A DNA stretch of 64,000 bases from Cohnella faecalis (GCF_003570905.1 NZ_QXJM01000023.1:1-64000), one strand, 5' to 3'; positions 37,586 to 47,308 are shown, numbered from the stretch's first letter. Made by a program: numbers and translations. Notes: generated by a model from the sequence alone, not told the origin.

Positions 37586-38239
37586 ATGCTCCCGAAGATT
37601 AACCAAATGTTGTTTTTACAAGCGTTGCCGGACAGCGAGGGCATCGAATCGGTCACGTTTCGTTCCCGTGTGGCCGACCAGGACGAAAGAACCATTTTCA
37701 TCGAGATTCCCCTGGACGAGAAAAGCCGTCGGTACCATCGTTGCCATGTCGGCGAGCCGTTCCGCGTTTACTTTTTCACGCAAGAAGGGGTCAAACATAT
37801 TTTTGAAACCGAAGTAACCGGCGTCCGGAAGGATACCGTTAGCATGGTCGCCATTCGCAAGCCGGCCTTGGAGGACATTTCGCGCGACCAACGACGCAGC
37901 TTTCTGCGCGTCGAGGCGGCGCTGGAGCTTGCCGTCCGGTTCGACGACAAGCTCCGGTTCGTCGCGATCACCGACGACGTGGGCGGCGGCGGGCTGTCGT
38001 TCCGCTGCGATCGGAAATGGCCGATTGTGAACGGCGCCGTATTGTCCTGCTGGCTGCTCGTTCCTTACAAGGGCGGCACGATCGCCCATGCCAAGTTCGA
38101 GGGAGAGATCGTCCGGGTGTTGCCGGTCGAGCCGGACAAGCATTTGGTCATGATGAGATTCTCGGATATCCAAGACTCGGATCAGCAAAAAATTATTCGA
38201 TACTGCTTCGAACGGCAGCTGGACAATCGCAAGGAATAG
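37586..38239 (+). CDS. ypfA: PilZ-domain c-di-GMP receptor, YpfA/MotI-like
   Basis: YcgR-like flagellar brake: N-terminal YcgR domain (VTFRSRVADQDERTIFIEIP, GEPFRVYFFTQEGVKHIFET) and C-terminal PilZ domain. The RxxxR motif is present (Arg104, Arg108 in RRSFLR). The second motif, normally DxSxxG, reads DVGGGG at 131-136, so Ser is replaced by Gly; ligand affinity may differ. 217 residues. It follows ypeB and precedes a YpfB-like gene and cmk, the B. subtilis order. Confidence 0.85.
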   Translation: MLPKINQMLFLQALPDSEGIESVTFRSRVADQDERTIFIEIPLDEKSRRYHRCHVGEPFRVYFFTQEGVKHIFETEVTGVRKDTVSMVAIRKPALEDISRDQRRSFLRVEAALELAVRFDDKLRFVAITDDVGGGGLSFRCDRKWPIVNGAVLSCWLLVPYKGGTIAHAKFEGEIVRVLPVEPDKHLVMMRFSDIQDSDQQKIIRYCFERQLDNRKE

Positions 38240-38245
38240 CGCCGT

Positions 38246-38497
38246 TTGCCGGGAGAAGCTTATCGCCCGGAGGAATCTGTCCTGACTCGGCGAAAAGCTG
38301 GCTATCAGCAAACGACGCGCGACTTCGCCGAATGGTCGGATCGTGCGGAAAAAAGGATCGTTAAGGTCGTCGTCGTCCTGCTCGTCGCGCTCGTCGTTTC
38401 CCAGACGGCGATCCGAATTCCCGCAGTCCGCTCATGGCTTACATTGACGGACAAGTGGGAAGGCATCCCTTTTCAAAAGGAAACCCCTTCGACTTAG
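38246..38497 (+). CDS. Small membrane protein, YpfB/DUF5359-like
   Basis: 83 residues from TTG 38246 with AAGGA 10 bp upstream; shorter starts cannot be excluded. A polar N terminus (TTRDFAEWSDRAEKRIVK) precedes one hydrophobic helix (VVVVLLVALVVSQTAIRIP) and a short tail. Position between ypfA and cmk suggests YpfB, whose function is unknown. The terminator stem overlaps its stop codon. Confidence 0.6.
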   Translation: MPGEAYRPEESVLTRRKAGYQQTTRDFAEWSDRAEKRIVKVVVVLLVALVVSQTAIRIPAVRSWLTLTDKWEGIPFQKETPST

Positions 38498-38511
38498 AAG
38501 GGGTTGTTTTT
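38482..38511 (+). terminator. Terminator overlapping the ypfB-like stop
   Basis: AACCCCTTC (38482-38490) and GAAGGGGTT (38497-38505), loop GACTTA, then GTTTTT. Confidence 0.85.
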
Positions 38512-38539
38512 GCATACTCGTGTTCTTGTGTGGTATAAT
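38510..38539 (+). promoter_or_regulatory. cmk promoter
   Basis: TTGCAT (38510-38515), 18-bp spacer, TATAAT (38534-38539), starting inside the preceding terminator T-run. Confidence 0.6.
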
Positions 38540-38643
38540 TTGCTCGTTCGCAGAAGGCCGATTCCGCTTGATTACACGTATAAGCCAGCCGATGTGCGAC
38601 ACGACAACTTCGTTACTGCTCGTAGGAGGCCTATCATTTTCTC

Positions 38644-39347
38644 ATGAATGCGAACACCGCGCAACGGATCAACATCGCGATCGACGGACCTGCGGGAGCG
38701 GGCAAGAGTACGGTTGCCCGAATGGTCGCCCGCGACCTGCACTACATATATGTGGATACAGGCGCCATGTACCGAGCGGCGACTTTGAAGGCCATCGAGG
38801 AAGGATTGTCGGCCGAGCAGCAGGAGCTCGTTTCGCAGCTGGCCGAATCGATGGATATCCGGCTTATCCGGGGACGGAAGGCCAGAAGGTGATTGTGGAT
38901 GGGGAAGACGTAACCGACCGTCTTCGTTCGTTGGAAGTGAACCGATTGGTTTCGCATATCGCGAAAATCGAGCGCGTCAGAACGCGCATGGCATCGCTGC
39001 AACGGCGGATGGCGCTGGAGAAAGGCGTCGTCATGGACGGCCGCGATATCGGTACCCACGTTCTGCCGGACGCGGAGCTGAAAGTGTTTCTTACGGCTTC
39101 GCCGAGGGAACGGGCGCTTCGCCGTTTCCGTGAAATGGGCGATAATCCCGGCGTTACGCTTGATCAGCTCGAGCTCGAAATCGGAGAGCGGGATCGGATC
39201 GACAGGGAACGGGAAATTGCACCGCTTCTTCAAGCCGAGGACGCTCGTCTTGTCGACTCAACCGGCAAATCGGCCGAACAAGTCGCCGACGAAATCGTGC
39301 ATTGGGGACTTGCCTCTTTAAGAACCATTTCGGCGGAGGAGAAGTAA
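38644..39347 (+). CDS. cmk: Cytidylate kinase, one frame break
   Basis: Phosphorylates CMP and dCMP. N terminus [20 protein letters not shown] (P-loop), [19 protein letters not shown]; after the break [40 protein letters not shown] and [17 protein letters not shown]. The break is near 38870: restoring one C in ATCCGGGG gives [20 protein letters not shown], so the gene should be intact (about 234 residues). ATG 38644 is 14 bp from AGGAGG, longer than usual. plsC follows by 3 bp. Confidence 0.92.
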
Positions 39348-39350
39348 ACT

Positions 39351-39938
39351 ATGCTGTATCGGTTTTCCAGGGCTATCGTACGTATCGTCTACACGCTTTT
39401 CTTCCGGTTGGAAGCCAGAGGCGTCGAGAATATTCCGAAGAACGGTCCCGTAATTCTATGTTGCAATCATAAGAGTCTTCAGGACCCATTTACGCTAGGC
39501 GCCTGGGTTCCCCGCAAGGTTCATTACATGGCAAAGGAAGAATTGTTCCGCGTACCGGTCGTAGGCACGGTTATTCGGGCATGGGGCGCTTTTCCGGTTA
39601 AGCGCGGAGGAGTCAGCAAGGAAGCCATTCGCACGGCTATCGATTTGCTCAAGGAAGGCCATGTGATGGGAATTTTCCCGGAAGGGACCCGCAACAAGAC
39701 GTTGGGAGCCGGCAAGAAAGGCGCCGTAACGATGGCGATCCGTTCGGGCGCCGCGGTCGTTCCGGTCGCGCTGGTCGGAGAATACAAGCTCTTTCGCAGA
39801 GTGATCGCCGTTTACGGAGCACCAATCGATATGAAGCCGTTCGCGGACGCGGGCACTTCCGAAAGCGCGGAGCAAGCGACGGCGACGATTATGGAGCGAA
39901 TTGGTGAAATGCTGCAGACGCAACGTCCTTCGGCTTAA
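39351..39938 (+). CDS. plsC: 1-acyl-sn-glycerol-3-phosphate acyltransferase
   Basis: Adds the second acyl chain in phosphatidic acid synthesis at the membrane. 195 residues with the HX4D motif (His40, Asp45 in CCNHKSLQDPFTLG), AWGAFPVKRGG, FPEGTRNKTLG and VVPVALVGEY. GGAGGAGAAG lies just before the ATG. Directly after cmk, as in many Bacilli. Confidence 0.93.
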   Translation: MLYRFSRAIVRIVYTLFFRLEARGVENIPKNGPVILCCNHKSLQDPFTLGAWVPRKVHYMAKEELFRVPVVGTVIRAWGAFPVKRGGVSKEAIRTAIDLLKEGHVMGIFPEGTRNKTLGAGKKGAVTMAIRSGAAVVPVALVGEYKLFRRVIAVYGAPIDMKPFADAGTSESAEQATATIMERIGEMLQTQRPSA

Positions 39939-40077
39939 TACCAGCGGGCCATGCATGATTACCGCCGATTCATTTCATACTATAGGCATAATTTGGCGCA
40001 ATCGGATTTCTTAAGCAGATTTAAATGCCGCACAGCGGGTTTAAATAAAGTTGGGGTAGAATTGAGGAGGTATTTTC

Positions 40078-41289
40078 ATGTCTGAAGAAATCAATGTTCA
40101 GGAAGCGGCGGCCGAGTCGGTCAGCCAAGAAGCGCTCGACAATCTCGTGACCTTGAAAAAAGGGGACACCGTGAAAGGTACGGTCGTCAAAATCGAGGAA
40201 AACCAGGCATTCGTCAGCCTTGGATATAAATACGATGGAGTCATTCCTCTCCGTGAGCTGTCGTCCGTTAACCTGGAGAATGCTTCCGATGCCGTTCAAA
40301 TCGGCCAAGAAGTCGAACTCAAAGTCGTCAGCATCGACGACGAAAAAGAAAAGCTGGTGCTTTCCAAACGTCAAATCGACAGCACCCGCGCTTGGGATCA
40401 GCTTCAAGAGAAATTCGACAACGGTGAAGCGTTCGAAGTTACGATCGCCGACGTGGTCAAGGGCGGCTTGGTCGCTGACGTAGGCGTACGCGGCTTCATT
40501 CCGGCTTCGATGGTCGAGCGTCACTTCGTCGAAGATTTCTCCGGCTACAAAGGCCGTGCGCTTAAAGTAAAAGTGAAAGAAATCGACCGCGAGAACAACA
40601 AGGTCATCTTGTCGGCCAAAGACGTTCTCGAAGCCGAATACGAATCGAAAAAACAAGACATTATGGCCGCTCTTCAGCCTGGCCAAGTGATCGAAGGCAC
40701 CGTGCAGCGCCTGACTCCATTCGGAGCGTTCGTTGATATCGGCGGCATCGACGGTCTTGTGCACGTATCCGAAATCGCTTGGCAGCACGTCGCGCATCCG
40801 CAAGACGTCGTGTCCGAAGGCCAAAGCGTAACGGTTAAAGTATTGAAGGTCGATCCTTCCATCGGCAAAATTTCGCTCAGCATTAAAGCGGCTCAGCCGG
40901 GTCCTTGGGAATCGGCTTCCGGCCAATTCCAAATCGGAGAAATCGTAACGGGCGTCGTCAAACGTCTCGTGAGCTTCGGCGCATTCGTCGAAATCGCTCC
41001 TGGAGTTGAAGGACTCGTTCACATTTCCCAAATCGCTCATCGCCACATCGCAACTCCGCATGAGGTGCTGAAAGAAGGACAGGAAGTGAAAGCGAAGGTT
41101 CTCGACTTCAATCCGGCCGAGAAGCGCGTTTCCTTGTCGATCAAAGAAACCGAAGACGCTCCTGCCGGCCAAGAACGCGCTCCTCGCGCTCCACGGGCTC
41201 CGAAGGAAGAGTCGAATCTCCCGGCTCCTGAGAGCATGAGCTTCACGCTCGGAGAGAAATTCGGCGACAAGCTGAGCAAGTTCAAGTAA
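40078..41289 (+). CDS. ypfD: S1-domain protein (30S ribosomal protein S1 homologue, YpfD type)
   Basis: 403 residues with four S1 RNA-binding domains: KKGDTVKGTVVKIEENQAFV; EAFEVTIADVVKGGLVADVG with GFIPASMVERHFVED; PGQVIEGTVQRLTPFGAFVD with GLVHVSEIAWQHVAHP; GEIVTGVVKRLVSFGAFVEI with GLVHISQIAHRHIATP. Like other low-GC Gram-positive S1 homologues it has four rather than six domains. A short acidic N terminus precedes them. GAGGAGG precedes the ATG. It binds mRNA or ribosomes; its essentiality varies in the family. Confidence 0.93.
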   Translation: MSEEINVQEAAAESVSQEALDNLVTLKKGDTVKGTVVKIEENQAFVSLGYKYDGVIPLRELSSVNLENASDAVQIGQEVELKVVSIDDEKEKLVLSKRQIDSTRAWDQLQEKFDNGEAFEVTIADVVKGGLVADVGVRGFIPASMVERHFVEDFSGYKGRALKVKVKEIDRENNKVILSAKDVLEAEYESKKQDIMAALQPGQVIEGTVQRLTPFGAFVDIGGIDGLVHVSEIAWQHVAHPQDVVSEGQSVTVKVLKVDPSIGKISLSIKAAQPGPWESASGQFQIGEIVTGVVKRLVSFGAFVEIAPGVEGLVHISQIAHRHIATPHEVLKEGQEVKAKVLDFNPAEKRVSLSIKETEDAPAGQERAPRAPRAPKEESNLPAPESMSFTLGEKFGDKLSKFK

Positions 41290-41318
41290 GATAACGTTCG
41301 GGCAACCGAATCCGATTA

Positions 41319-41368
41319 GAGTCTGGCTGCATCTCCGCTTCCACGGAGACTGCGGCCGGACTCTTTTT
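41319..41368 (+). terminator. Terminator after the S1-domain gene
   Basis: GAGTCTGGC (41319-41327) and GCCGGACTC (41355-41363) with an inner TCTCCG/CGGAGA stem; TTTTT follows. Confidence 0.85.
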
Positions 41369-41405
41369 CATTGCCGGTAAAAGAGGGTGTGCGCAAAAGT
41401 TGCAG

Positions 41406-41433
41406 TTGACAAACTTTTTTGCTCGTATACAAT
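41406..41433 (+). promoter_or_regulatory. mntH promoter
   Basis: TTGACA (41406-41411), 16-bp spacer, TACAAT (41428-41433), leaving a leader of about 130 nt. I see no clear MntR box or yybP-ykoY riboswitch in it. Confidence 0.65.
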
Positions 41434-41570
41434 AATGATAGAGTCACATTTTTCTAGACACTTGCATAGAAATAATAGTGAACGAATTTTTTTTTCGTTT
41501 TAAAGTTGGCTCCATGCAAAATTATTTGATAACTCCAATGCTAAGACACATATGGAAAGAGGTGTACCCG

Positions 41571-42929
41571 ATGTCCGATAATGCAACTCCTTTAAATACG
41601 AATACGGATCGGGGATGGCGCAATACGAGGACGCAATCGTCGATGCCGGAAGTGTACCGCAGCATGAAAATACCGAAAAGCGGCTCGACTTTCCGTAAGT
41701 TTCTCGCTTTTGCGGGTCCCGGATATCTCGTTGCGGTCGGCTATATGGATCCCGGCAACTGGGCGACCGACTTGGCCGGCGGCTCCAAATTCGGTTATAC
41801 GCTGCTATCTGTCATTCTGCTATCGAACCTTATGGCCATCGTTCTTCAAGCGCTGGCAGGGAAGCTGGGTATCGTAACGGGTCGAGACTTGGCACAGGCA
41901 TGCCGCGACCATTACAGCAAACCGGTATCGATGGCTTTATGGTTTCTATGCGAGCTTGCTATTGCGGCTTGCGATTTGGCGGAAGTGATCGGAACCGCTA
42001 TCGCGCTTAATCTCTTATTCGGCATACCGCTCTTATACGGCGTCATACTAACCGCATTAGACGTTCTCGTTATACTGCTGCTGCAAAACAAAGGGTTCCG
42101 CTTCATCGAAGCAATGGTCATTACATTGATCGGAACGGTCGGCGTCTGTTTCCTGATCGAAATCATCATGTCAAACCCGGTCTTCGGTGACGTGATGAAG
42201 GGCTTCGTCCCGAGCGGCGAGATCGTCAGCAATCCGGAGATGCTGTACATTGCAATCGGTATTCTCGGAGCGACGGTTATGCCCCATAATTTATATTTGC
42301 ACTCTTCCATCGTTCAGACTCGTGAGTTCGATCAGACGGAGATCGGCAAACGCCAAGCGATCCGTTTTGCGACAGCCGATTCGACGATTGCCTTGTTCTT
42401 CGCGCTATTTATTAACGCTGCAATTCTCATTGTCGCCGCCTCCGCCTTTCATACGTCGGGCTATACCGAAATCGCGGAAATCGGCGAGGCCTATCACCTG
42501 CTTGCGCCGATGCTCGGTTCTACGATGGCGAGTATTTTGTTCGGGGTAGCTCTTCTGGCTGCCGGCCAAAACTCGACGCTTACCGGAACGATGGCAGGCC
42601 AGATCGTCATGGAAGGCTTCTTGAACATTCGGCTTGCTCCGTGGCTGCGCCGGCTTATTACGCGGATGATCGCCATTATTCCCGCCGTTATCGTCACGGC
42701 GATTGCCGGCGAAAAAGGAACGACCGATTTGCTCATTCTAAGCCAAGTCATCCTGTCGCTGCAGCTGTCTTTTGCCGTCATTCCTCTCGTTAAATTCACA
42801 AGCGACAAGAAGAAGATGGGTGTATTCGCCAATCCTCCATGGCTTCGAGCGCTTTCGTGGGCAGTGGCCGTCATCATCGCGGGGCTTAACATTTATTTGC
42901 TCTACCAGACATTCAACGGATGGCTCTAA
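41571..42929 (+). CDS. mntH: NRAMP family Mn2+/divalent metal transporter
   Basis: Proton-coupled importer of Mn2+ (also Fe2+). 452 residues from ATG 41571 (AAAGAGGT upstream); the open frame extends back to 41478 without a ribosome site. Metal-site motifs are present: [20 protein letters not shown] in helix 1 and [20 protein letters not shown] in helix 6; ~11 membrane helices. A serine- and threonine-rich N-terminal tail of ~40 residues precedes helix 1. Mono-cistronic with its own promoter and terminator. Confidence 0.94.
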   Translation: MSDNATPLNTNTDRGWRNTRTQSSMPEVYRSMKIPKSGSTFRKFLAFAGPGYLVAVGYMDPGNWATDLAGGSKFGYTLLSVILLSNLMAIVLQALAGKLGIVTGRDLAQACRDHYSKPVSMALWFLCELAIAACDLAEVIGTAIALNLLFGIPLLYGVILTALDVLVILLLQNKGFRFIEAMVITLIGTVGVCFLIEIIMSNPVFGDVMKGFVPSGEIVSNPEMLYIAIGILGATVMPHNLYLHSSIVQTREFDQTEIGKRQAIRFATADSTIALFFALFINAAILIVAASAFHTSGYTEIAEIGEAYHLLAPMLGSTMASILFGVALLAAGQNSTLTGTMAGQIVMEGFLNIRLAPWLRRLITRMIAIIPAVIVTAIAGEKGTTDLLILSQVILSLQLSFAVIPLVKFTSDKKKMGVFANPPWLRALSWAVAVIIAGLNIYLLYQTFNGWL

Positions 42930-42964
42930 TAGCTCTGTTCGGTCTATATAACAGCTTCGTAAGG

Positions 42965-43003
42965 ACACCTTTCCATCCCATTGAGGATCGAAAGGTGTTT
43001 TCT
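42965..43003 (+). terminator. Terminator after mntH
   Basis: ACACCTTTC (42965-42973) and GAAAGGTGT (42990-42998), then TTTTC. Confidence 0.8.
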
Positions 43004-43047
43004 TGTTGAACCGGCACATACTATCGGAAGGAGGGGGAGGTGGAAGG

Positions 43048-43665
43048 ATGCCGCCGTTGTATGGGGCCGGATTTTTGTGGATTGCCGCCTCCGTGTTGTG
43101 GTGGAGCGGCTGGAGGGAGGAGTCCGAGGACAGACTGCCTGATCGGGCAGCTGCCGTCTTCTTGGCGGGATGGCCGCTGACGGCATGGTGGAGCCGTCAA
43201 GTTGAGCCGGGAGTAACGATAAACGGAGCCTTCGCATGGGCCGGCATCGCGATGCTCGTTTTACTGTGGCGTCTTTCGTCCGGCCGCAGGTGGACGGCTG
43301 TTGCCGCCGGGATGATGATCGGCTGCCTATTCGTCCTGTTGGAGAAGTGGCCGGCATTTGAACGAAACGGCTTCGATCCTTCCGAGCCGTGGCCGCTGGC
43401 TTTGTTGGGCGGGGTATTGCTCGGCTTTTTGCTGCGAACGGCTTCCGAGCAGATCGTCGCTTTAACCGCCGCGCTGATCTTGGCTGAGGGATTCGCCGCG
43501 CTTCCGCTTCGCGAATCGGGGTATGCGATTATCGGCAACGCGGAATGGATGGAACGCTGGTGGATTGCCTTGCTCTCGGCAAGGCTATGGTCGTGGCTGG
43601 CGGCAGCATTCGTTCGTTGGTTTTGGAATCCTTCATGGAATAAGGATGGAGGGCGAACGTCGTAA
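43048..43665 (+). CDS. YphA-like membrane protein
   Basis: 205 residues from ATG 43048 (GGGAGG 7 bp upstream; a TTG at 43003 is in frame but weaker). Five to six hydrophobic helices rich in Trp: FLWIAASVLWWSGW, RAAAVFLAGWPLTAWWS, WAGIAMLVLLWRL, LALLGGVLLGFLLRTAS, WWIALLSARLWSWLAAAFV. No catalytic motif. It stands just upstream of der, like yphA in B. subtilis; the name rests on position and type only. Confidence 0.65.
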   Translation: MPPLYGAGFLWIAASVLWWSGWREESEDRLPDRAAAVFLAGWPLTAWWSRQVEPGVTINGAFAWAGIAMLVLLWRLSSGRRWTAVAAGMMIGCLFVLLEKWPAFERNGFDPSEPWPLALLGGVLLGFLLRTASEQIVALTAALILAEGFAALPLRESGYAIIGNAEWMERWWIALLSARLWSWLAAAFVRWFWNPSWNKDGGRTS

Positions 43666-43850
43666 GAAAGGGAGCGGTCAAGACGGATAAAAGGCGTTGT
43701 CGCAAGCTTATTGGCAGGGAGAGCGCATGAATTCGCTGTTCTTTCGACGGAAACTCCGGCTTATCGACGGTATTAACCGTTAGCCAAGCCGTACAATTTT
43801 TGTTATGATGGAGCTTGCGAGTGTTTGGAAGATGATGAAGGAGTGAAAAT

Positions 43851-45173
43851 ATGGCACGACCCGTAATTGCCATCGTGGGGCGCCCGAACGTCGGAAAATC
43901 GACGATATTCAATCGGATTATCGGCGATCGATTGGCTATCGTAGAAGACAAACCCGGCGTAACCCGTGATCGGATCTACGGCACAGGCGAATGGAATGGA
44001 CGCTCTTTTAGCGTTATCGATACCGGCGGAATCGAGATCGATGGAGAAGACGAACTGCTGAGGTTAGTCCGCATTCAGGCGGAGCTGGCCATCGAAGAAG
44101 CGGACGTAATCGTATTCATGGTCGACGCCAAAGCGGGAATCACAAATGCGGACGAAGAAGTAACCCGAATGTTGTTCCGTTCCGGCAAGCCTGTCGTAGT
44201 AGCCGTTAACAAAGTAGACAATCTCCAACGTATGGACGACATTTACGAATTTTACGGACTTGGCTTCGGAGATCCCGTTGCGATATCCGGCGCTCACGGC
44301 ACAGGGATCGGCGATTTGCTCGATGCCGCCGTGTTCAAGCTTCCGGAGAAGGAAGACCAAACGTACGACGAGGACGTTATCAAGGTAGCGGTAATCGGCC
44401 GGCCGAACGTCGGCAAGTCTTCCCTCGTCAATGCCATTCTAGGCGAAGAGCGCGTCATCGTCAGCAATGTCGCAGGCACGACGCGGGATGCGATTGATAC
44501 CCCCTTCGAGAAGGACGGCCAGCGTTATGTGTTGATCGACACGGCCGGCATGCGCAAGCGCGGCAAAGTGTACGAGACGACCGAAAAATATAGCGTCATG
44601 CGCTCGATGAAGGCGATTGAGAGAGCGGATGTCGTTCTCGTCGTTATTAACGGCGAAGAGGGCATTATCGATCAGGATAAGCACATTGCCGGATACGCGC
44701 ACGAGAACGGCAAAGCTTCCGTCTTTGTCGTTAACAAATGGGATGCCGTCGAGAAAGACGATAAGACGATGCAGCATTTCTCGAACTCGATTCGAGATCA
44801 TTTTATGTTCATGCACTATGCTCCGATCGTTTTCCTTTCGGCCATGACGAAGAGCCGGTTAAGCAAGCTGCTGCCGGTTGTTAATCATGTCGCCGAGCAA
44901 CACGCGCTTCGGGTGCCGACTCATCTGCTCAACGATATAATCGCGGATGCAGTCGCCGTTACGCCGCCGCCGACGGACAAAGGCCGTAGGCTGCGCGTCA
45001 ATTACGCCACGCAAGTATCGGTCAAGCCGCCGACGATTCTCATTTTCGTCAACGATCCGGAGCTTATGCACTTTTCATACGAACGCTACCTTGAAAACAA
45101 AATTCGCGCTTCCTTCGATTTCGAAGGGACGCCGCTTAGGCTGTTTACTAGACGGAAGTCGGATCAAGAATAG
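43851..45173 (+). CDS. der: Ribosome biogenesis GTPase Der (EngA)
   Basis: Tandem GTPase needed for 50S subunit assembly. 440 residues: G domain 1 with GRPNVGKST (10-18), DTGG and NKVD; G domain 2 with GRPNVGKSS (about 183), [20 protein letters not shown] and NKWD; then the KH-like C-terminal domain ([20 protein letters not shown]). ATG with GAAGGAG upstream. It heads a der-plsY-gpsA run with very short gaps. Confidence 0.96.
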   Translation: MARPVIAIVGRPNVGKSTIFNRIIGDRLAIVEDKPGVTRDRIYGTGEWNGRSFSVIDTGGIEIDGEDELLRLVRIQAELAIEEADVIVFMVDAKAGITNADEEVTRMLFRSGKPVVVAVNKVDNLQRMDDIYEFYGLGFGDPVAISGAHGTGIGDLLDAAVFKLPEKEDQTYDEDVIKVAVIGRPNVGKSSLVNAILGEERVIVSNVAGTTRDAIDTPFEKDGQRYVLIDTAGMRKRGKVYETTEKYSVMRSMKAIERADVVLVVINGEEGIIDQDKHIAGYAHENGKASVFVVNKWDAVEKDDKTMQHFSNSIRDHFMFMHYAPIVFLSAMTKSRLSKLLPVVNHVAEQHALRVPTHLLNDIIADAVAVTPPPTDKGRRLRVNYATQVSVKPPTILIFVNDPELMHFSYERYLENKIRASFDFEGTPLRLFTRRKSDQE

Positions 45174-45184
45174 GAGAGACCGGT

Positions 45185-45802
45185 TTGTTCAACACCATTA
45201 TTGCGATCGCAATCGGCTATTTGTTAGGCTCCGTATCGTTCAGCATATTGATTGCCCGATATTTGCGCAAAATAGATATACGCCAGCATGGAAGCGGCAA
45301 CGCCGGAGCAACCAATACGTTGAGAGTGCTTGGCAAAGGTCCGGCGATTGGAGTTTTCCTGCTTGATATCGCCAAAGGCGTAGGTGCCGTACTCATCGGC
45401 TTTGCGCTTGGCGACAATTCCGCATGGGTGGCCGTAGCTGGCGGCTTGGCTTCTATCGCGGGTCACAATTGGCCGGTCTTTTTCCGGTTCAAGGGCGGCA
45501 AAGGCATTGCGACGACGGTAGGCGTCATGCTTATGCTGTCGTTCTTGCCGACGCTGCTGGCGGGCATCGCTGCGATCGTTATTATCGTTTTGACACGCTA
45601 CGTTTCGCTTGGCTCGATGGTGTTCGCAGTGCTGCTGCCGATTCTCTACGCGGCGTTCGGCGAGTCTTCGGCGTACATATGGGCAGGAGTGGCCGTTGCG
45701 CTGCTAGCCGTACTGCGCCATCGCAAAAATATCGTCAAGCTGATGAACGGAACGGAAAACAAACTTGGCGGGAACAAAAAAGGTGAACAGCATGGAGTAT
45801 GA
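45185..45802 (+). CDS. plsY: Glycerol-3-phosphate acyltransferase PlsY
   Basis: Membrane enzyme that transfers an acyl group from acyl-phosphate to glycerol 3-phosphate, the first step of phospholipid synthesis. 205 residues with the three cytoplasmic motifs: IRQHGSGNAGATNTLRVLG, SIAGHNWPVFFRFKGGKGIA and AVLRHRKNIVKLMNGTENKL. TTG start with GGAGAG upstream. The end overlaps the gpsA start by 11 bp. Confidence 0.94.
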   Translation: MFNTIIAIAIGYLLGSVSFSILIARYLRKIDIRQHGSGNAGATNTLRVLGKGPAIGVFLLDIAKGVGAVLIGFALGDNSAWVAVAGGLASIAGHNWPVFFRFKGGKGIATTVGVMLMLSFLPTLLAGIAAIVIIVLTRYVSLGSMVFAVLLPILYAAFGESSAYIWAGVAVALLAVLRHRKNIVKLMNGTENKLGGNKKGEQHGV

Positions 45803-46859
45803 AGGCAAGCATGTAGCCGTATTGGTGGCGGGAAGCTGGGGTACGGCGCTGGCACGCGTTCTCATCGACAACGGCCATTCGGTTAAGCTGTGGACGCGTA
45901 ATGCCGCTCAGGCCGAAGAAATCAATCGCGACAAACGCAATAGCAAGTTTCTGCCCGACGCGCAGCTTCCCGAAGGAATGACGGCCACCACGGATATGGC
46001 CGAAGCATTGGACGGAGCGACTATGGTATTGTTCGTAGCTCCTTCAAGCGCCATGAGAGAGGTCGCCCGGCAAGCTGTGAACCATATTGGGGCAGAGACG
46101 CTTATCGTTCACGCGACCAAAGGCTTCGAGAGCGAATCGCTCAAAAGAATGACCACGGTGCTGGCCGAGGAGCTTGGGCGCGCGGAAGACACGATCGTCG
46201 TATTGTCCGGCCCGAGCCATGCGGAAGAAGTCGTCAATAGGCAGCCGACGACTGTCGTCGTTGCCGCTCGCGATATCCGTTCCGCCGAAGCGGCGCAAGA
46301 TTATTTCATGAACGAAGGCTATTTCCGCGTCTATACGAATCCGGACGTTATCGGAGTGGAGACGGCGGGCGCCATCAAGAACATTATCGCTCTCGGAGCG
46401 GGCTTGTCCGACGGACTGGGCTTCGGCGATAATGCCAAAGCGGCGCTTATTACGCGCGGCTTGGCGGAAATTTCACGGCTCGGCGGAGCAATGGGCGCCA
46501 ATGCGCTGACCTATGCGGGCCTTGCCGGAGTCGGAGATCTTATCGTGACATGCACGAGCCGTCACAGCCGCAATTGGCGAGCCGGTTCCATGCTTGCGCA
46601 AGGACTGCCTTTGGACGAAGTGCTGCTGCGGATGGGCATGGTAGTGGAAGGCGTAAGGACAACGAAAGCGGCGCACGATCTGGCCGCAAGGCATGACGTT
46701 GTAATGCCGATTACGGAGCAGTTGTTCGCGGTTCTGTTCGAAGGAAAATCGCCGGCCCGCGCAGTCGAGGAATTAATGGGCCGCGTTCGCACGCACGAAA
46801 TCGAAGAAACGGCCGTCTCCTCCGTCGAATCGGGGCGCGACTCCAAATCGTCGAACTGA
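45792..46859 (+). CDS. gpsA: NAD(P)H-dependent glycerol-3-phosphate dehydrogenase
   Basis: Makes sn-glycerol 3-phosphate from dihydroxyacetone phosphate, the substrate of PlsY next door. 355 residues from ATG 45792 (AAAGGTGA upstream, inside plsY). Conserved SGPSHAEEV, NPDVIGVETAGAIKNIIAL with the catalytic Lys, GLSDGLGFGDNAKAALITRG and GLAGVGDLIVTCTSRHSRN. In the nucleotide-binding loop the first glycine of GAGSWG is replaced: it reads VAGSWGTALA (Val12). The C terminus is normal. Confidence 0.93.
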   Translation: MEYEGKHVAVLVAGSWGTALARVLIDNGHSVKLWTRNAAQAEEINRDKRNSKFLPDAQLPEGMTATTDMAEALDGATMVLFVAPSSAMREVARQAVNHIGAETLIVHATKGFESESLKRMTTVLAEELGRAEDTIVVLSGPSHAEEVVNRQPTTVVVAARDIRSAEAAQDYFMNEGYFRVYTNPDVIGVETAGAIKNIIALGAGLSDGLGFGDNAKAALITRGLAEISRLGGAMGANALTYAGLAGVGDLIVTCTSRHSRNWRAGSMLAQGLPLDEVLLRMGMVVEGVRTTKAAHDLAARHDVVMPITEQLFAVLFEGKSPARAVEELMGRVRTHEIEETAVSSVESGRDSKSSN

Positions 46860-46941
46860 AGGGCGGGAGCCTACAGCCTGCCCGCACGCTTCCTGTTTCC
46901 TCCTCATACGATACAGTGTGGAAATTCGGAGGAGGGGAAGC

Positions 46942-47217
46942 ATGGACAAAAAACTTTCGAAGGACGTTCTCGGCGCCGTGAACAAAAAAACGGGCAAAAC
47001 GATTTCCGAAAGCTCCATCAAAAAAATTGCCGGATCCGTCACGCCGAATACTTTGCAGAGCGAAACGCAAATCCGTCAGCTCGTCAAGCAAGTGTCGCAA
47101 ATGGCGGGCGTTCCGGTATCCGAAGATACGGTGAAGGAAATCGTCAGCGCGGTAAAAAAAAGCGGAATGAATATGAACAACTTGGAAGGTATCATGAAAA
47201 TGATGTTGAAAAAGTAG
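46942..47217 (+). CDS. Stage VI sporulation protein F-like
   Basis: 91 residues from ATG 46942 with CGGAGGAGGGG just upstream. Basic, helical protein: SKDVLGAVNKKTGKTISESS, IKKIAGSVTPNTLQSETQIR, QLVKQVSQMAGVPVSEDTVK and IVSAVKKSGMNMNNLEGIMK. This pattern matches my recollection of the SpoVIF family (coat assembly in the mother cell), not confirmed by search. Followed by a terminator. Confidence 0.7.
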   Translation: MDKKLSKDVLGAVNKKTGKTISESSIKKIAGSVTPNTLQSETQIRQLVKQVSQMAGVPVSEDTVKEIVSAVKKSGMNMNNLEGIMKMMLKK

Positions 47218-47234
47218 CGTTCCGCGCACTCGCG

Positions 47235-47267
47235 ACCGGCTCCTTTCGAGGGGCCGGTTTTCTTTTT
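47235..47267 (+). terminator. Intrinsic terminator
   Basis: ACCGGCTCC (47235-47243) and GGGGCCGGT (47250-47258), then TTTCTTTTT. Confidence 0.85.
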
Positions 47268-47278
47268 ATAGAAGGTTT

Positions 47279-47308
47279 TTGTCAATCGGTGTCTGCAAAT
47301 GGTATAAT
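47279..47308 (+). promoter_or_regulatory. Sigma-A promoter for the yphE-like/ferredoxin run
   Basis: TTGTCA (47279-47284), 18-bp spacer, TATAAT (47303-47308). Confidence 0.6.

Noticed and set aside
41434-41570. Mn2+ riboswitch (yybP-ykoY) or MntR box before mntH
   Set aside because: No recognisable conserved core or palindrome in the leader.
43727-43783. 18-codon frame (MNSLFFRRKLRLIDGINR) with a ribosome site before der
   Set aside because: Too short to support without conservation; no regulatory logic is visible.
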